NCBI RefSeq assembly: GCF_014138265.1
Contig: NZ_JACGXL010000008.1
Coordinates: 124,001 to 188,000 of the forward strand
Length of the DNA stretch: 64,000 bases
Direction of reading: 5' to 3'
From: Dokdonella fugitiva
GTDB taxonomy: Bacteria; Pseudomonadota; Gammaproteobacteria; Xanthomonadales; Rhodanobacteraceae
Shown in pieces: positions 42,057-52,418 of the stretch (position 1 is its first letter; each line of letters begins with the position of its first letter). The notes beneath the pieces are model-generated. The model had not been told where the DNA came from. It saw nothing but the letters and a program-made list of their open reading frames with translations, and made no database searches. A program made the translations under genes and the position numbers.

Positions 42057-43616
42057 TCAGTCCAAGCCGTCGGCGAAGATGAGGTCGACCACGACCTCGA
42101 CCGCGCCGATGTCGCAGCCCGCGCCCTGCGGGCGCGCGAAGCCGCGCTGATCGAACGCTTGCGTGCAGTCCTGCGGCGCGATCGCGTCGATCGCTGCGCT
42201 GCCTGCGCCCGGCAGCATCGTCGGCGTCGTGCCGCCGTTGTCCTGCAGCGGGCCGAGCGCGTCGCTCGCGCTCGAGATCAGGTTGCCGCTGCCGGTCCAC
42301 GCGACGCTCGCGGCGATGTCGCCGCCGGCGGGCGCCGTGTTGCCCGATACGATCGAGTGGTCGATGGTCGCGCTGGCGCCGTCGCCGCCGCCGATGCCGC
42401 CGTTGGCGATGTCGGAATGGTTGAGCGACAGCGTCGCATAGTCGAGCTGGAGCGTCGCGCCGGTCGCGAGGAAGATGCCGCCGCCGTCGCGGTAGCAGTG
42501 GTTGCCCGCGATCGTGCTGTTGGACGCGGTGAGGGTGCCGTTCAAGCGCACGCCGCCGCCCGTGTAGCGCGCGGCGTTGCCGGCGACGGTGCTGCCGGTC
42601 AGCGTGATCGTGCCGGTGGCGCCGTGGATGCCGCCGCCGTCGTAGTAGGCCTCGTTGGCGGACACGACGCTGCGCCTCACCGTGGTGATGCCGTTCGACT
42701 GGATGCCGGCGCCGAGCTTGGCGGCGTTGCCGCTGATCGTGCTGTCGACGACGTCGAGCGTGCCGTCGGCGCGGATGCCGCCGCCGCCGCCGACCGGCCA
42801 GACCGAATTGTTGCTGATCGTGCTCGCCGCGATCGTCACGTGGCCGGAATGCGAGTAGAGCCCGCCGCCGGCATAGGCGGTGTTCGCGTCGAGGGTGGCG
42901 TGCGTGAGCGTGACCGCACCGGTCGACGACGCGATGCCGCCACCGACGTTGTCCGCCTGGCTGAGACTGACCGTACCGTCGACGAGCATGAGGTCCGCCG
43001 CGACCATGCAGATGCCGCCGCCGTCGGCGCGACCGTCGCAGAGGCCGGCACGGGCGAAGCCGTTGCGGATCGTGAGCCCGTGCAAGGCGAGCGAACCGCC
43101 CGCGGGCGCGATGTCGCGAAGGATGCCGAACGTGGCGACGGCGCTGCCCGGTCGCTCAATCACGACGCCGTCGGCGAACTGGTTCGCGCCGTTGCCGCGC
43201 CATTCGCTGCCGTCGATCACCAGGTGCGCGGCGCTGACGACGAGCGTGCCGCCGACGTTGCCGCTCGCGTCCGCCGAGTCGGCCAGCATGATCGTGCCGG
43301 GCGTCGGCGCGCCGCTGATCGCCGACGCGGCGAACGTGATCGTGTCGCCACTGCCGAATGCAGCGCCCGAGTTCACGCAGTCGCCTTCGAGCGCCGCGGT
43401 GTTCATCGAGAGGATCGCCTGGCGCAGCGTGCAGGTGTTCGCGGCCGCGGGATTCGAGTCGTCCGGCGACGTGACGTCGATCGTCGCGGCGATTGCGGGC
43501 AGGGCGGTGAACCCGCCGATCAGCCCGGCGGCGACGAGCGCGCGCAGCAGGGGCGTGCGGTGTCCAAGCGCGACGACCGTCGCGGCGGCGAAATCGGATC
43601 CGTTGGGCAGCATCAT
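42057..43616 (-). CDS. Exported right-handed beta-helix 'choice-of-anchor' protein 1
   Basis: A 519-residue exported protein starting at MMLPNGSDF, with a signal sequence ([21 protein letters not shown]). The N-terminal CSLREA-like region reads [16 protein letters not shown]. Repeated short beta-helix rungs follow, e.g. [42 protein letters not shown] and [21 protein letters not shown]. Its [25 protein letters not shown] block is typical of choice-of-anchor Q proteins. It ends [10 protein letters not shown], a motif shared with other exported proteins of this window. Likely surface-attached or secreted, possibly polysaccharide-binding. Confidence 0.85.
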   Translation of the reverse strand: MMLPNGSDFAAATVVALGHRTPLLRALVAAGLIGGFTALPAIAATIDVTSPDDSNPAAANTCTLRQAILSMNTAALEGDCVNSGAAFGSGDTITFAASAISGAPTPGTIMLADSADASGNVGGTLVVSAAHLVIDGSEWRGNGANQFADGVVIERPGSAVATFGILRDIAPAGGSLALHGLTIRNGFARAGLCDGRADGGGICMVAADLMLVDGTVSLSQADNVGGGIASSTGAVTLTHATLDANTAYAGGGLYSHSGHVTIAASTISNNSVWPVGGGGGIRADGTLDVVDSTISGNAAKLGAGIQSNGITTVRRSVVSANEAYYDGGGIHGATGTITLTGSTVAGNAARYTGGGVRLNGTLTASNSTIAGNHCYRDGGGIFLATGATLQLDYATLSLNHSDIANGGIGGGDGASATIDHSIVSGNTAPAGGDIAASVAWTGSGNLISSASDALGPLQDNGGTTPTMLPGAGSAAIDAIAPQDCTQAFDQRGFARPQGAGCDIGAVEVVVDLIFADGLD

Positions 43617-43770
43617 GTCCTCGGCGATGGAGTCGGCGGGCAGGAGCGTGAGACCACGTGGCCGCGGCAGCAACGTCGCCCGTGTACCTCTTACGCGCTC
43701 CGGCATCGAAAACCCGAAGCATCGCCGGCGACCGCGCTACCATCGCGCGTCGTCCACGCGGAATCCGTTC

Positions 43771-44856
43771 ATGCCCCGTCCCGCCGTCCTCGTCGTCCTC
43801 GCGGCCGTCATGCTCACGGGCACCGCGCGCGCGTTCGCGCAGAACCCCGATCCGCTCGACATCCGCGCGTGCACCGCGATCGGCAACGACGCGCAACGCC
43901 TCGCCTGCTACGACCGCGCGACGCACCGCGACGATCGCGAGGCGCAGCGCGCGGCCGACGCGCGCATGCGCGGCAGCGGCGTGTTCGCGCAGCCGGGCAC
44001 GAACGCGGCGACGGATGTCGCCGCCGGGGAATCGTCGTCGCGCGCGTCGTCGCAGCTCGATCGCCGCTGGGAGCTCGACCCGGCGAGCAAGCTCGGCACG
44101 TTCAACTTGCGCAGTTACCGGCCCGTCTACGTGATGCCGTTCTTCGCCACGAGCAAGCTCAACACGCAGCCGCAAAGCCCGAACCCGGACAACAGCGTCG
44201 GCGAGCGCGCGCACCTCGACAACATCGAGGCGAAATTCCAGCTGAGCCTGAAGACGAAGGTGCTGCAGGACGTGCTCGGCAACGGCGACCTCTGGGTCGG
44301 CTACACGCAGTCGTCGCGCTGGCAGGTCTACAACAAGGACGAGTCGCGGCCGTTCCGCGAGACCGACTACGAACCCGAGGCGTTGCTCGTGTTCGGCACG
44401 AACTACCAGGCCTTCGGCTGGAACGCGCGCCTGTTCGACGTCGGCATCAACCACCAGTCGAACGGTCGCAGCGATCCGTACTCGCGCAGCTGGAACCGCA
44501 TCGTCGCCGACATCGGCCTCGAGCGCGGCGACTGGACCATCGTGTTGCGGCCGTGGTGGCGCATCCCCGAATCGCGTGGCGACGACAACAACCGCGACAT
44601 CGGCGACTATGTCGGGCGCGGCGAAGTGCAGCTCGTGCGCAACTGGAACAGCCAGACGTTCGGCCTCACCCTGCGCCACTCGCTGCGCGGCGGCGACGCC
44701 AACCACGGCTCGGCGCGCTTCAGCTGGAGCGTGCCGCTCGCGGGCAGCCTGCGCGGTTACGTCGAAGTATTCCACGGCTACGGCGAGAGCCTGATCGACT
44801 ACAACCACGAGGCGACCTACGTCGGCGTCGGCCTCTCGCTGCTCGACTGGTACTGA
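43771..44856 (+). CDS. pldA: Outer-membrane phospholipase A (OMPLA)
   Basis: A 361-residue outer-membrane protein with a signal peptide ([18 protein letters not shown]). The mature N-terminus has about 80 extra residues, with a conserved [19 protein letters not shown] motif, before the 12-stranded barrel. The catalytic motif is [17 protein letters not shown], with His228, Ser230 and Asn242 as the triad counterparts of E. coli His142, Ser144 and Asn156. It hydrolyses outer-membrane phospholipids when dimerised with Ca2+ and helps lipid asymmetry. It ends with the aromatic residue typical for Bam recognition (LLDWY). Confidence 0.92.
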   Translation: MPRPAVLVVLAAVMLTGTARAFAQNPDPLDIRACTAIGNDAQRLACYDRATHRDDREAQRAADARMRGSGVFAQPGTNAATDVAAGESSSRASSQLDRRWELDPASKLGTFNLRSYRPVYVMPFFATSKLNTQPQSPNPDNSVGERAHLDNIEAKFQLSLKTKVLQDVLGNGDLWVGYTQSSRWQVYNKDESRPFRETDYEPEALLVFGTNYQAFGWNARLFDVGINHQSNGRSDPYSRSWNRIVADIGLERGDWTIVLRPWWRIPESRGDDNNRDIGDYVGRGEVQLVRNWNSQTFGLTLRHSLRGGDANHGSARFSWSVPLAGSLRGYVEVFHGYGESLIDYNHEATYVGVGLSLLDWY

Positions 44857-44934
44857 TCGGCGACACTTGCGCGGCGCGTGCTCCGTGCGCGCGCGAGCGA
44901 CATGTAAAGAGGCTCGCGTGCGCGCTCGCAGCAA

Positions 44935-44963
44935 CCGGAGCGAATGGGAATTGTGCCTATAAT
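44935..44963 (+). promoter_or_regulatory. Promoter of the small exported/collagen-like gene pair
   Basis: A perfect TATAAT at 44958-44963 is rare in this GC-rich DNA. The region 17 bp upstream (CCGGAG) is a weak -35. Transcription would begin near 44970 and run into the coupled genes at 45034 and 45348. Confidence 0.45.
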
Positions 44964-45033
44964 GCGGCGGTGCGACGGCGGGCCTGCGGCCCGCTGCCGT
45001 GCCACTGGGGCATGGTTTCTACAGGGGACAATC

Positions 45034-45351
45034 ATGGATCACCGGAACACGGCTTCGAGCCGCGTGCGCCTTGTTGCGTGCGTCGCGGTGCTTTCGTTGT
45101 GGGCGACGGCAGCGACATCGGCGACCGACGGCGCCGGCGGATTCGCGATCACGCAGAGCCTCGTGTCGAACGGCGGCGGTTTCATGCACGACACCTGCTA
45201 TCGCCTGCTCTCGGCGGTCGGCCAGCCCGTGCTTGGCACGCTGCGCAACAGCGAGTTCGTCCTTTCGTCCGGTTTCCTCGCCGACTCGGCGTCGACCGAC
45301 GACAAACTCTTCCGCTCCGGATTCGAAAACAGCACGGGGATCTGCAAATGA
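45034..45351 (+). CDS. Small exported protein with C-terminal LFRSGFE motif
   Basis: A 105-residue exported protein. A signal peptide ([19 protein letters not shown]) is followed by [35 protein letters not shown], a motif seen in small secreted proteins of this bacterial group, and the end reads [23 protein letters not shown] at 45022 supports the ATG at 45034 over the in-frame ATG at 44944. Its TGA overlaps the ATG of the collagen-like gene, so the two proteins are coproduced and may work together at the surface. Confidence 0.8.
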   Translation: MDHRNTASSRVRLVACVAVLSLWATAATSATDGAGGFAITQSLVSNGGGFMHDTCYRLLSAVGQPVLGTLRNSEFVLSSGFLADSASTDDKLFRSGFENSTGICK

Positions 45352-46760
45352 CCACTTTCCGATCGAATGCGCTTCGTGCCCTCGTTCCCGCGATCGCACT
45401 CGCGCTCGCACAACCGGTGTTCGCGGCGCCGCAACTGCCCGACTTCAACTACCAGGGCCGGCTCGAACAGAACGGCTATCCCGCCAACGGCAACTATGCG
45501 CTGACGTTCTCGCTGTGGGATGCGGCGACCGGCGGCAACCAGATCGGCACGACCATCAGCGAACCGTCGTGGCCGGTCGTCAACGGCGTGTTCTCGATCA
45601 ACCTCGCGTTCACGGGCGCGTTCGCGGGCCAGCAGAGCTGGCTCGAAGTCAGCGTCAACGGCGCGACGCTCGGGCGCCAGCCGATCACGACGGCGCCGGT
45701 CGCGCAGTTCGCGCTGACCGGCAATGTCGGTCCCGCGGGCCCGACCGGCCCCGCGGGTGCGCAGGGCGCGACCGGCCCGGCCGGTGCGCAAGGCGCGACG
45801 GGTGCGACGGGTGCGGCAGGGCCGATCGGCGCGACGGGTCCGCAAGGCGCGACCGGCAACGCCGGACCGACCGGCGCGCAAGGTGCGACCGGTGCGCAAG
45901 GTGCGACCGGTCCGGAAGGCCCGGTCGGTGCGACCGGCAGCACGGGACCGATTGGCCCGATCGGCATTCCGGGCCCGCCGGGACCGGTGGGTGCGACGGG
46001 AGCGCAAGGCGCGACGGGTGACATCGGTGCGACGGGTCCGCAGGGCGCGACCGGTGCGACCGGTGCGCAAGGCATCGCGGGTCCCGCGGGACCGACCGGT
46101 CCGCAGGGCGTGCAAGGCATCGTCGGTCCGCCGGGCGCGCAGGGCGTCGCGGGTCCGACCGGCGCGCAGGGCGCGACCGGTCCGCAAGGCGCAACGGGCA
46201 ATGCGGGCGCGACAGGTTCCACGGGTGCGACGGGTGCCACCGGGGCACCCGGCGCGACGGGTCCCGCGGGTCCCGCGGGACCGACCGGACCGGCGGGCAG
46301 CGGCAAGTACGCGGTCCGCATCAACGGCACATTGAGCACCGGGCTCGCACGGCCGTTGTATCCGGTCAACCTCGCCGGCTACAGCGGCGCGGTCGCGCTG
46401 ATCTCGCCGCAGGGCTACATCGTGCAGATCGACGCCGGCGGCACGATCGGCGGATCGGGCACCGCCACCTACGCGAGTACCGATTGCAGCGGCCCGGCCC
46501 TTGTCGTCAACAGCACGGTCAGTCCGGGCGGCGTGGTTTCGCTCGGGCAGTTGAACAAGCTCTACTACGTGCCGCGCACGGGTGCGACGGTATTGACCGA
46601 CCCCACGCCAGGAAGCCGCTCGAACACGGCGAACACCTGCGCGTCGTACACGACGCAGATCATCGGCACCGTCTATTCGGCGCCGCTCAACGTACCGGCC
46701 ACGACCGGCATCGATCCCGTGGTCGAACCGGTCACGGTGACGATCGACTACGTGCCCTGA
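45348..46760 (+). CDS. Exported collagen-like protein
   Basis: A 470-residue protein: signal peptide ([19 protein letters not shown]), an N-terminal globular domain of about 95 residues ([23 protein letters not shown]), a collagen-like stretch of 64 uninterrupted Gly-X-Y triplets from Gly125 to residue 316, and a C-terminal domain of about 150 residues with two cysteines. The triplets are rich in Gly-Ala-Thr and Gly-Ala-Gln and have few charged residues. Such rods trimerise and project domains from the cell surface. It is coupled with the upstream small exported protein; the last 13 bp overlap the convergent gene. Confidence 0.9.
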   Translation: MTTFRSNALRALVPAIALALAQPVFAAPQLPDFNYQGRLEQNGYPANGNYALTFSLWDAATGGNQIGTTISEPSWPVVNGVFSINLAFTGAFAGQQSWLEVSVNGATLGRQPITTAPVAQFALTGNVGPAGPTGPAGAQGATGPAGAQGATGATGAAGPIGATGPQGATGNAGPTGAQGATGAQGATGPEGPVGATGSTGPIGPIGIPGPPGPVGATGAQGATGDIGATGPQGATGATGAQGIAGPAGPTGPQGVQGIVGPPGAQGVAGPTGAQGATGPQGATGNAGATGSTGATGATGAPGATGPAGPAGPTGPAGSGKYAVRINGTLSTGLARPLYPVNLAGYSGAVALISPQGYIVQIDAGGTIGGSGTATYASTDCSGPALVVNSTVSPGGVVSLGQLNKLYYVPRTGATVLTDPTPGSRSNTANTCASYTTQIIGTVYSAPLNVPATTGIDPVVEPVTVTIDYVP

Positions 46761-48211
46761 GCCACGCGGTCCGCGGCGCCGTTGCGCGCCGCGGACGCGG
46801 CAGTGAACCCACGCGGCGACGCTGGCGACGTCGCCGCGCCGTCGAAGCCGTTCGCGAAGATCGCGTCGGCATCGCCGATTTCGACCGCACCCGCGTCGCA
46901 GGCGGCACCGCCGTCGCCGTCGCCATCCTGTGGACGCGCGACGCCGCGCTGGTCGCTCGCGCTGCACGCGGCCGCGCCGTGGTCGATCGCGTTCGCGCCG
47001 GGCCGGTGGGTGCGCGTGAATCCGCCGTTGTCGGCGAGCGCGCCGAGGCCGGGATCGACGTCGAGCTGATCGTCCGGCTGCGCGTCGAAATGACAGCGCG
47101 TGCTGTCGCCGATGATGTTGCCGCCGCCGATCGAACGCGCGCTCGCGCAGTCGTCGGCGATCCAGCCGGGGCCGTTGCCGGACAGGATCGTGTTCGTGAG
47201 CTCGGTCAGGCCGAAGCCGCCGTGCACGTCGTGGATGCCGCCGACGTTGGCGATCGAGCCGGATGCGTGGTTGCCGGTGATCGTCGAGTCGACGATCACG
47301 AGGCGCGTGCCGCCGTCGTTGAGGATCGCGCCCGGATCGCCCGCGTTGCCGCTGATCGTGACGTTCTCGAGCCGCACCACGTCGCCCTGGTTGAGGTGCA
47401 GCGCGCCGGAGAAGCGCGCAGCGTTGTTCGCGACGAGCGTGCGGCGCAGGGTCACCGGTGCGAAGCCGTCGACGGTGAGCGCGCCGCCGTAGTCGGCGCG
47501 GTTGTCGCTGATCTCGCTGTCCTCGAGCACGAGGCAGCTGTCGGCACCGTCGGTCGCGATGCCGCCCGCGAACGCCGAGCCCGAACCGATCGGCGCGGGA
47601 TCGGTATTGCCGATGACGCGCACGTGATGGCCGACGAGGCAGCCCGTGTTGTCGATGCCGGCGGCGCCGAAGAACGCCGTGAGGTGGTTGTCGCGCACGT
47701 CGACGTGCGCGAGCTCGACGTTCGCGCCGGTGCCGACGCGCAATCCGGCGCCGTGCTTCGTCGCCGGCGGCTGCGAGCCTGGGCCAAGCGCGCCGTTGCG
47801 CAGGGTGAGTCCTTCGACGCGCACGTGGCGGGCGCTCGCGGCGGGGCGGACGTCGAGCACGCGATCGAGCGCGCCGCCGTCGATGATCGACGCTTCGGCG
47901 CCTGCGCCTTGCAGCACGAGATCGTCGTCGACGTCGAGGTCGCCGCTCGCCGCCGCATCCTCGTCGCTGCCCGCGCGCGTGAGCGCGTAGGTGCTCGCGT
48001 CGAGCACGATCGTATCCTCGCCGGCGAGCGCGTTGCTCTCCTGTATCGCCGCGCGCAGGCTGCAATGGCCGCCCGCGTCGGCGCAGAAGCCGTCGCCGGG
48101 CATCGCGTCGACGGTGTCGTCGGTCGTGTCGGGTGCGAAGGTGGCGGCGCAGGCGCCGCCGCTCGCGAGTGCGACCGCGAGCGCGTGGATCAGGTGTCGC
48201 TGCTGGATCAT
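46748..48211 (-). CDS. Exported CSLREA/choice-of-anchor protein 2
   Basis: A 487-residue exported protein: signal peptide ([16 protein letters not shown]), CSLREA-type region ([21 protein letters not shown]), then beta-helix rungs ([57 protein letters not shown]), and the typical [24 protein letters not shown]. Near the end it has DAIFANGFD, the same motif that ends protein 1 at 42057. Here 30 more residues follow and run into the end of the collagen-like gene, which suggests that an original stop was lost. It may be cell-surface exposed. Confidence 0.85.
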   Translation of the reverse strand: MIQQRHLIHALAVALASGGACAATFAPDTTDDTVDAMPGDGFCADAGGHCSLRAAIQESNALAGEDTIVLDASTYALTRAGSDEDAAASGDLDVDDDLVLQGAGAEASIIDGGALDRVLDVRPAASARHVRVEGLTLRNGALGPGSQPPATKHGAGLRVGTGANVELAHVDVRDNHLTAFFGAAGIDNTGCLVGHHVRVIGNTDPAPIGSGSAFAGGIATDGADSCLVLEDSEISDNRADYGGALTVDGFAPVTLRRTLVANNAARFSGALHLNQGDVVRLENVTISGNAGDPGAILNDGGTRLVIVDSTITGNHASGSIANVGGIHDVHGGFGLTELTNTILSGNGPGWIADDCASARSIGGGNIIGDSTRCHFDAQPDDQLDVDPGLGALADNGGFTRTHRPGANAIDHGAAACSASDQRGVARPQDGDGDGGAACDAGAVEIGDADAIFANGFDGAATSPASPRGFTAASAARNGAADRVAQGT

Positions 48212-48582
48212 GTCCTCCTCCTGGCGCGGCGGCGCCTCGCGTCAGCATGACGGAATCCGGCGCTCGAACCCGTCACGCGTGCAGCCCTCGAGTGGGCTCA
48301 GGGGGTTCGTTGCGGCGAGAGGGCCAGAAGGATGCCGACGAGGTGGCCGGCATCGTGCAAGGACCAGGCGAATGCAAGGCCGAGCCGGGAGAATGATGCT
48401 GCTCGTGTCGAACGCAGCCTGCGTCAGTGGCCGGGGTCAAAGCAGCCCATGGGATTGGAGCGCGCTCAGGGGGCGGAGTTGTGCACGGACGCGAGCGAAG
48501 AAGTCGTCCGGACGAGGTAATGGCAATTGGAGGGTGCCCCGGGTTCCGCCCGCCAATCCGTTCGCGCTGAGCGCAGCCCGCG
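48212..48582. other. Intergenic gap without recognisable features
   Basis: This 371-bp stretch between the choice-of-anchor gene and the GIY-YIG gene shows no convincing ORF, terminator or member of the two palindrome families. Segments around 48405-48440 and 48560-48600 share GCCTGCGTCAGTGGCCGGGG-like wording (GCAGCCCGCGTCAGCGGGCG), perhaps a degenerate repeat. Confidence 0.4.
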
Positions 48583-48885
48583 TCAGCGGGCGGAGTCGAA
48601 GCGCCTGCGCGGTCCCTTCGCCAGGTGACGAAGGGCATCCCAGTCGCCGCGGACATAGGCGAGCTTCTTCGCTCGGCTCCAGCCTTTGAGTTTTCGCTCG
48701 GCGGCAATGGCTTCGTAGCGGGTCTCGAACGGCTCGGCATGAAGGATGTTCAAGGGGCGGCGCGTTGCCGTATAGGAGCCGTCCGTGCCCGCGTCGTGCT
48801 GTTGCATCCGCAGGTCGAAATTGTCGGTATGGCCGACATACAGGCTGTGGTCGGCGCATTCGAGGATGTACACGGTGAAGACCAT
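48583..48885 (-). CDS. GIY-YIG nuclease family protein
   Basis: A 100-residue single-domain GIY-YIG protein. The signature strand reads VYILECADHSLYVGHT, followed by DLRMQQHDAG..SYTATRRPLNILHAE, then EAIAAERKLKGWSRAKKLAYV. The family's Tyr, Arg and Glu positions (YVGHT, LRMQQH, FETRYEAIAAERKLKGW) are kept. Such small UPF0213/YhbQ-like proteins are widespread and may nick damaged or branched DNA, but few have tested functions. The ATG at 48883-48885 was used; the frame upstream is non-coding. Confidence 0.88.
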   Translation of the reverse strand: MVFTVYILECADHSLYVGHTDNFDLRMQQHDAGTDGSYTATRRPLNILHAEPFETRYEAIAAERKLKGWSRAKKLAYVRGDWDALRHLAKGPRRRFDSAR

Positions 48886-49033
48886 GGCGCTCCTTCGCAC
48901 AGTCCGATGTGGTCGTCCGGGGCCATATGATGACGACGAGATTGGCGCTTCGTCGGCGTGGAGGCCCTTCGACTCCGGCCTTCGGCCTGCGCTCAGGGCG
49001 AACGGAAAAAATCCTTCGCGCTGATCGCAGCGG

Positions 49034-50671
49034 TCACAGGTTCTGGTAGTTCGGACCGCTGCCGCCTTCCGGCGTGGTCCAGGTGATGATCTCGTACGGG
49101 TCCTTGATGTCGCAGGTCTTGCAGTGCACGCAGTTCGCCGCGTTGATCTGCAGGCGCTTGCCGGCGCCGTCGGCGACGATCTCGTAGACGCCGGCGGGGC
49201 AGAAACGCTGGCAGGGATTGCCGTATTCCTCGACGCACTTGGTGATGCAGATGTTCGTGTCGGCGACCTTGAGGTGGACCGGCTGGTCCTCGTCGTGCTC
49301 GGTCGCGGCGAAGTAGACGCCGGCGAGGCGGTCGCGCGGCGCGAGCGTGCGCTCGACGTAGTCCGGTTGCGCCGGCGAAGGCGCGTTCGCTCCCGGCTGC
49401 GTCGCCGCGGTCGCGGCATCGATCGTGTCGAGCGAACTCCAGTCGGCGTGGTTCTTCAGCGTCCACGGCGACAGGCCCTGCGTCACCGTTTCCCAACCCG
49501 CGTTGGCGAGGCCGAACCAGAGGCCCTTGTTGAAGCCGGGGCGGATGTTGCGCACCTTCTTCAGTTCCGTGCCGACCTTCGACGCGCGCAGCTTCGCGTC
49601 CCAGCCCGCGCTCGCGTTCGTCGCCGCGACGTGATCCGCCGCGAGCATGCCCGAGCGCAGCGCCTGGTGCGTGCCCTTGATCTTCGGCACGTTCATGAGC
49701 CCGGCCGCGTCGCCGACGAGCAATGCCCCCGGCATCTCGACCTTCGGCAGCGACTGCCAGCCGCCTTCGATCAGCGCGCGCGCGCCGGCCGACACGATCG
49801 TGCCGCCGTCGAGCAGCGGCTTGACCAACGCATGGTTCTTCAGCTGCTGGAACGCCTCCCACGGCCGGAACAGCGGGTCGGCGTAGTCGAGGCCGGTGAC
49901 GAAACCGATCGCGACGCGATCCTTGTCGAGGTGGTAGATGAAGCTGCCGCCGTAGGTCGCGGTGTTCAGCGGCCAGCCGAGCGTGTGCATGACCTTGCCG
50001 GCTTCGGCGCGGCCCGGCGGCAACTGCCACAGTTCCTTGATGCCGATGCCGTAGGTCTGCGGGTCGCTGTCCTTGTCGAGCGCGTACTTCGCGATGAGCT
50101 GCTTGCTGATCGAACCTCGGCAGCCTTCGGCGAGCACGGTCAGCGGCGCGCGGATGTCGATGCCTTGCGTGTAGCCGGGCTTGTGGCTGCCGTCGCGCGC
50201 GACGCCCATGTCGCCGACGCGCACGCCGCACACCGCACCGTGCTCGTCGAACAAAGCCTCGGCCGCGGCGAAACCCGGGTAGATCTCGACGCCGAGCGCT
50301 TCGGCCTGCGGCGCGAGCCATGCGCAGAGTGCGCCGAGCGAGACGATGAAATTGCCGTGGTTGTGCATCTGCGGCGGCGTCATCGGCGACTTCGTCGCGC
50401 GCACCGCGTCGTGCAGGAACCAGAACTCGTCCTTCTCGACCGGCACGCAGATCGGCGGCGGGTTCTTGCCCCATTCGGGCAGCAGTTCGTTGAGCGGTTC
50501 GGGCTCGATCACCGCGCCGGAGAGGATCTGCGCGCCGACCGTAGACGCCTTCTCGATCACGCAGACGCGGATGTCGGGCTTGAGCTGCTTGAGCCGGATC
50601 GCGAAGGCGAGTCCGGCCGGGCCGGCGCCGACGGTGACGACGTCGTACTCCATGATGTCGCGTTCGCTCAT
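49034..50671 (-). CDS. Electron transfer flavoprotein-ubiquinone oxidoreductase
   Basis: A 545-residue membrane-associated flavo-iron-sulfur protein, the usual length for bacterial ETF-QO. FAD-binding fold: YDVVTVGAGPAGLAFAIRL and the later GALLVGDAAGLMNVPKIKGTH. The C-terminal [4Fe-4S] domain carries the cysteines in ITKCVEEYGNPCQRFCPAGVYE and INAANCVHCKTCDIKDP. It takes electrons from the EtfAB dimer and reduces ubiquinone, so it links beta-oxidation (FadE) to the respiratory chain. The ATG at 50669-50671 was chosen by family length. The gene is divergent from the amidase gene. Confidence 0.95.
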   Translation of the reverse strand: MSERDIMEYDVVTVGAGPAGLAFAIRLKQLKPDIRVCVIEKASTVGAQILSGAVIEPEPLNELLPEWGKNPPPICVPVEKDEFWFLHDAVRATKSPMTPPQMHNHGNFIVSLGALCAWLAPQAEALGVEIYPGFAAAEALFDEHGAVCGVRVGDMGVARDGSHKPGYTQGIDIRAPLTVLAEGCRGSISKQLIAKYALDKDSDPQTYGIGIKELWQLPPGRAEAGKVMHTLGWPLNTATYGGSFIYHLDKDRVAIGFVTGLDYADPLFRPWEAFQQLKNHALVKPLLDGGTIVSAGARALIEGGWQSLPKVEMPGALLVGDAAGLMNVPKIKGTHQALRSGMLAADHVAATNASAGWDAKLRASKVGTELKKVRNIRPGFNKGLWFGLANAGWETVTQGLSPWTLKNHADWSSLDTIDAATAATQPGANAPSPAQPDYVERTLAPRDRLAGVYFAATEHDEDQPVHLKVADTNICITKCVEEYGNPCQRFCPAGVYEIVADGAGKRLQINAANCVHCKTCDIKDPYEIITWTTPEGGSGPNYQNL

Positions 50672-50799
50672 TGGCGGGCTCCGAAGCGCTGGCTGGATGG
50701 GCGCGCTATTGTCGGGGTTCGGCACGAGGGCGGCAAACGCGTGTTGCGCGCGGCCTGCGGGGCGCGGGCATAATCGGCTTCCGACCATGGAAGATGCCG

Positions 50800-52194
50800 A
50801 TGATGGACGCGCTCACCGACTCGAACCTGCGTGGCGCCGCCGCGTTCCAGCAACTGCACTGGTTCGCCAGCGGGCGCATCGACGCCACGCATCTCACGCA
50901 CGCCTACGCCGCCGCGATCGCGCGCGAGAACCCGCGCCTGAACGCGTACCTCGCGCTCGATCCGCGCATGGAGGAGCAGGCCGCGGCGAGCGACGCGCGC
51001 CGCCGCAGCGGTGGCATGATCGGTCGCCTCGACGGCCTCGCGGTCGCGATCAAGGACAACATCGACGTGTCCGGCCTGCCGACCACCGCCGGCCTGCCGA
51101 CGCGCCGCGCGCACGTCGCGCCCGCCGACGCGAGCGTGGTCGCGCGCCTGCGCGCCGCCGGCGCGGTCATCCTCGGCAAGACCAACCTCGACGAAGGCGC
51201 GCTCGGCACGTTCTCGGCGAACCCGCATTTCGGCGCCGTGCAGAACCCGCGACGCGCGGGCTACACCGCGGGCGGATCGTCGGGCGGTTCGGCCGCCGCG
51301 GTCGCGGCCGGCCTGTGCAGTTTCGCGATCGGCAGCGACACGCTCGGCTCGGTGCGCATCCCGGCGAGCCACTGCGGCGTGTTCGCGCTCAAGCCGACGC
51401 ACGCGGAGATCTCCACGCGCGGGATGGTGCGCGGCGCGCGGCGCCTCGACTGCATCGGCATCCTCGCGCGCGCGATCGAGGATCTCGCGGTCGTCGTGCA
51501 GGTGCTCGGCGCGCACGACCCGGCCGACCCGCGCTCGCGCCGCCGGCGCGTGCCGCTCGCGACGCCGGACTGGGAGCCGGGCAACCTGCGCAGTGCGTTC
51601 GCGCGCGACCTCGGCGCGCTCGGTGTGTCGACCGAGGTGCACGCGGTGTTCGATGCCGCGGTCGCGCGCATCGGCGACGCGTTCGGTCGCCGCATCGACA
51701 TCGATTTCAACGACCACGACCTCGGCCGCACGCGCCGCGCGGCGCTGCTCGTGATGGAGAGCGAGCTCGGCGTCGAATTCGCCGACGATCTCGCCGACGC
51801 GTCGCATCCGCTGTCGCCGCGGTTGCACGGGATGCTCGACTACGCGCGGCGCAAGTCGGCGGTCGACTACGCCGCGGCCGACCGTGCGCTCGACGCGACC
51901 GTGCTGAAGGCGCGGCGCGTGTTCGAGGACATCGACGTGCTCGTGCTGCCGACCGTGTCGCACGGCCCGTATCCGCTGGCGGACGGCGAGCGCGCCAACG
52001 ACGCCGACCTCACCGCGTTCGCGAGCCTCGCCGGTTGTCCCGCGGTGAGCCTGCCCATGGGCACCTTGCCCGACGGCATGCCGGTCGGCCTGCAGCTCGT
52101 CGGGCGACCCGGCGCGGACCTGCGCCTGCTCGAACTCGCGGCGATCTGCGCTGCCACGCTCGACAGCGCCCCGGCCTATCCCGTCGCACCCTGA
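50800..52194 (+). CDS. Amidase-signature family hydrolase
   Basis: A 464-residue amidase. The Ser-cisSer-Lys triad is in place: Lys85 in VAIKDNID, Ser160 in GYTAGGSSGGSAAAVAAG, and the nucleophile Ser184 in IGSDTLGSVRIPASHCG (the family's usual GSDTGGSIR is here TLGS). Substrate unknown; AtzF-, GatA- and indole-acetamide-hydrolase-like members share this fold. GGAAG at 50789 supports the ATG at 50800; a second ATG follows directly. CATAAT near 50770 may be its -10. The antiparallel gene upstream is ETF-QO. Confidence 0.88.
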   Translation: MMDALTDSNLRGAAAFQQLHWFASGRIDATHLTHAYAAAIARENPRLNAYLALDPRMEEQAAASDARRRSGGMIGRLDGLAVAIKDNIDVSGLPTTAGLPTRRAHVAPADASVVARLRAAGAVILGKTNLDEGALGTFSANPHFGAVQNPRRAGYTAGGSSGGSAAAVAAGLCSFAIGSDTLGSVRIPASHCGVFALKPTHAEISTRGMVRGARRLDCIGILARAIEDLAVVVQVLGAHDPADPRSRRRRVPLATPDWEPGNLRSAFARDLGALGVSTEVHAVFDAAVARIGDAFGRRIDIDFNDHDLGRTRRAALLVMESELGVEFADDLADASHPLSPRLHGMLDYARRKSAVDYAAADRALDATVLKARRVFEDIDVLVLPTVSHGPYPLADGERANDADLTAFASLAGCPAVSLPMGTLPDGMPVGLQLVGRPGADLRLLELAAICAATLDSAPAYPVAP

Positions 52195-52418
52195 GATCCG
52201 TCGATCGAGGCGGGCCTCCGCCTGGAGGCGGAGCGCCGGCGCGGGTATTCCCGCATCCTTACGATCTTTTTCCATTGGTCACAATCTCAGCTGGCCTGAT
52301 CTTTGCCTTAGGCCTGTAGACTCGCGAAAAATGTGAGCCAGTCGATGTTCCGGTCCGCCGTCGAGGCGTATTCCGGTCCGGGCGTCGAGTGTCGTCGGCC
52401 GACTGAAGGGGATCCAAG

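Noticed and set aside
45494-46369. Minus-strand Gly/Pro-rich ORF that looks collagen-like
   Set aside because: Reverse complement of the Gly-X-Y coding tract also gives a Pro/Ala/Val triplet pattern; the sense protein has a signal peptide and flanking domains.
42159-46760. 1533-codon plus-strand frame ending with the collagen-like protein
   Set aside because: Only the last 471 codons are real; the upstream part is antisense to the choice-of-anchor gene and out of frame with pldA. The signal peptide at 45348 marks the start.
52214-52229. GCCTCCGCCTGGAGGC hairpin after the amidase gene as a terminator
   Set aside because: The stem is short and no T-tract follows on either strand.
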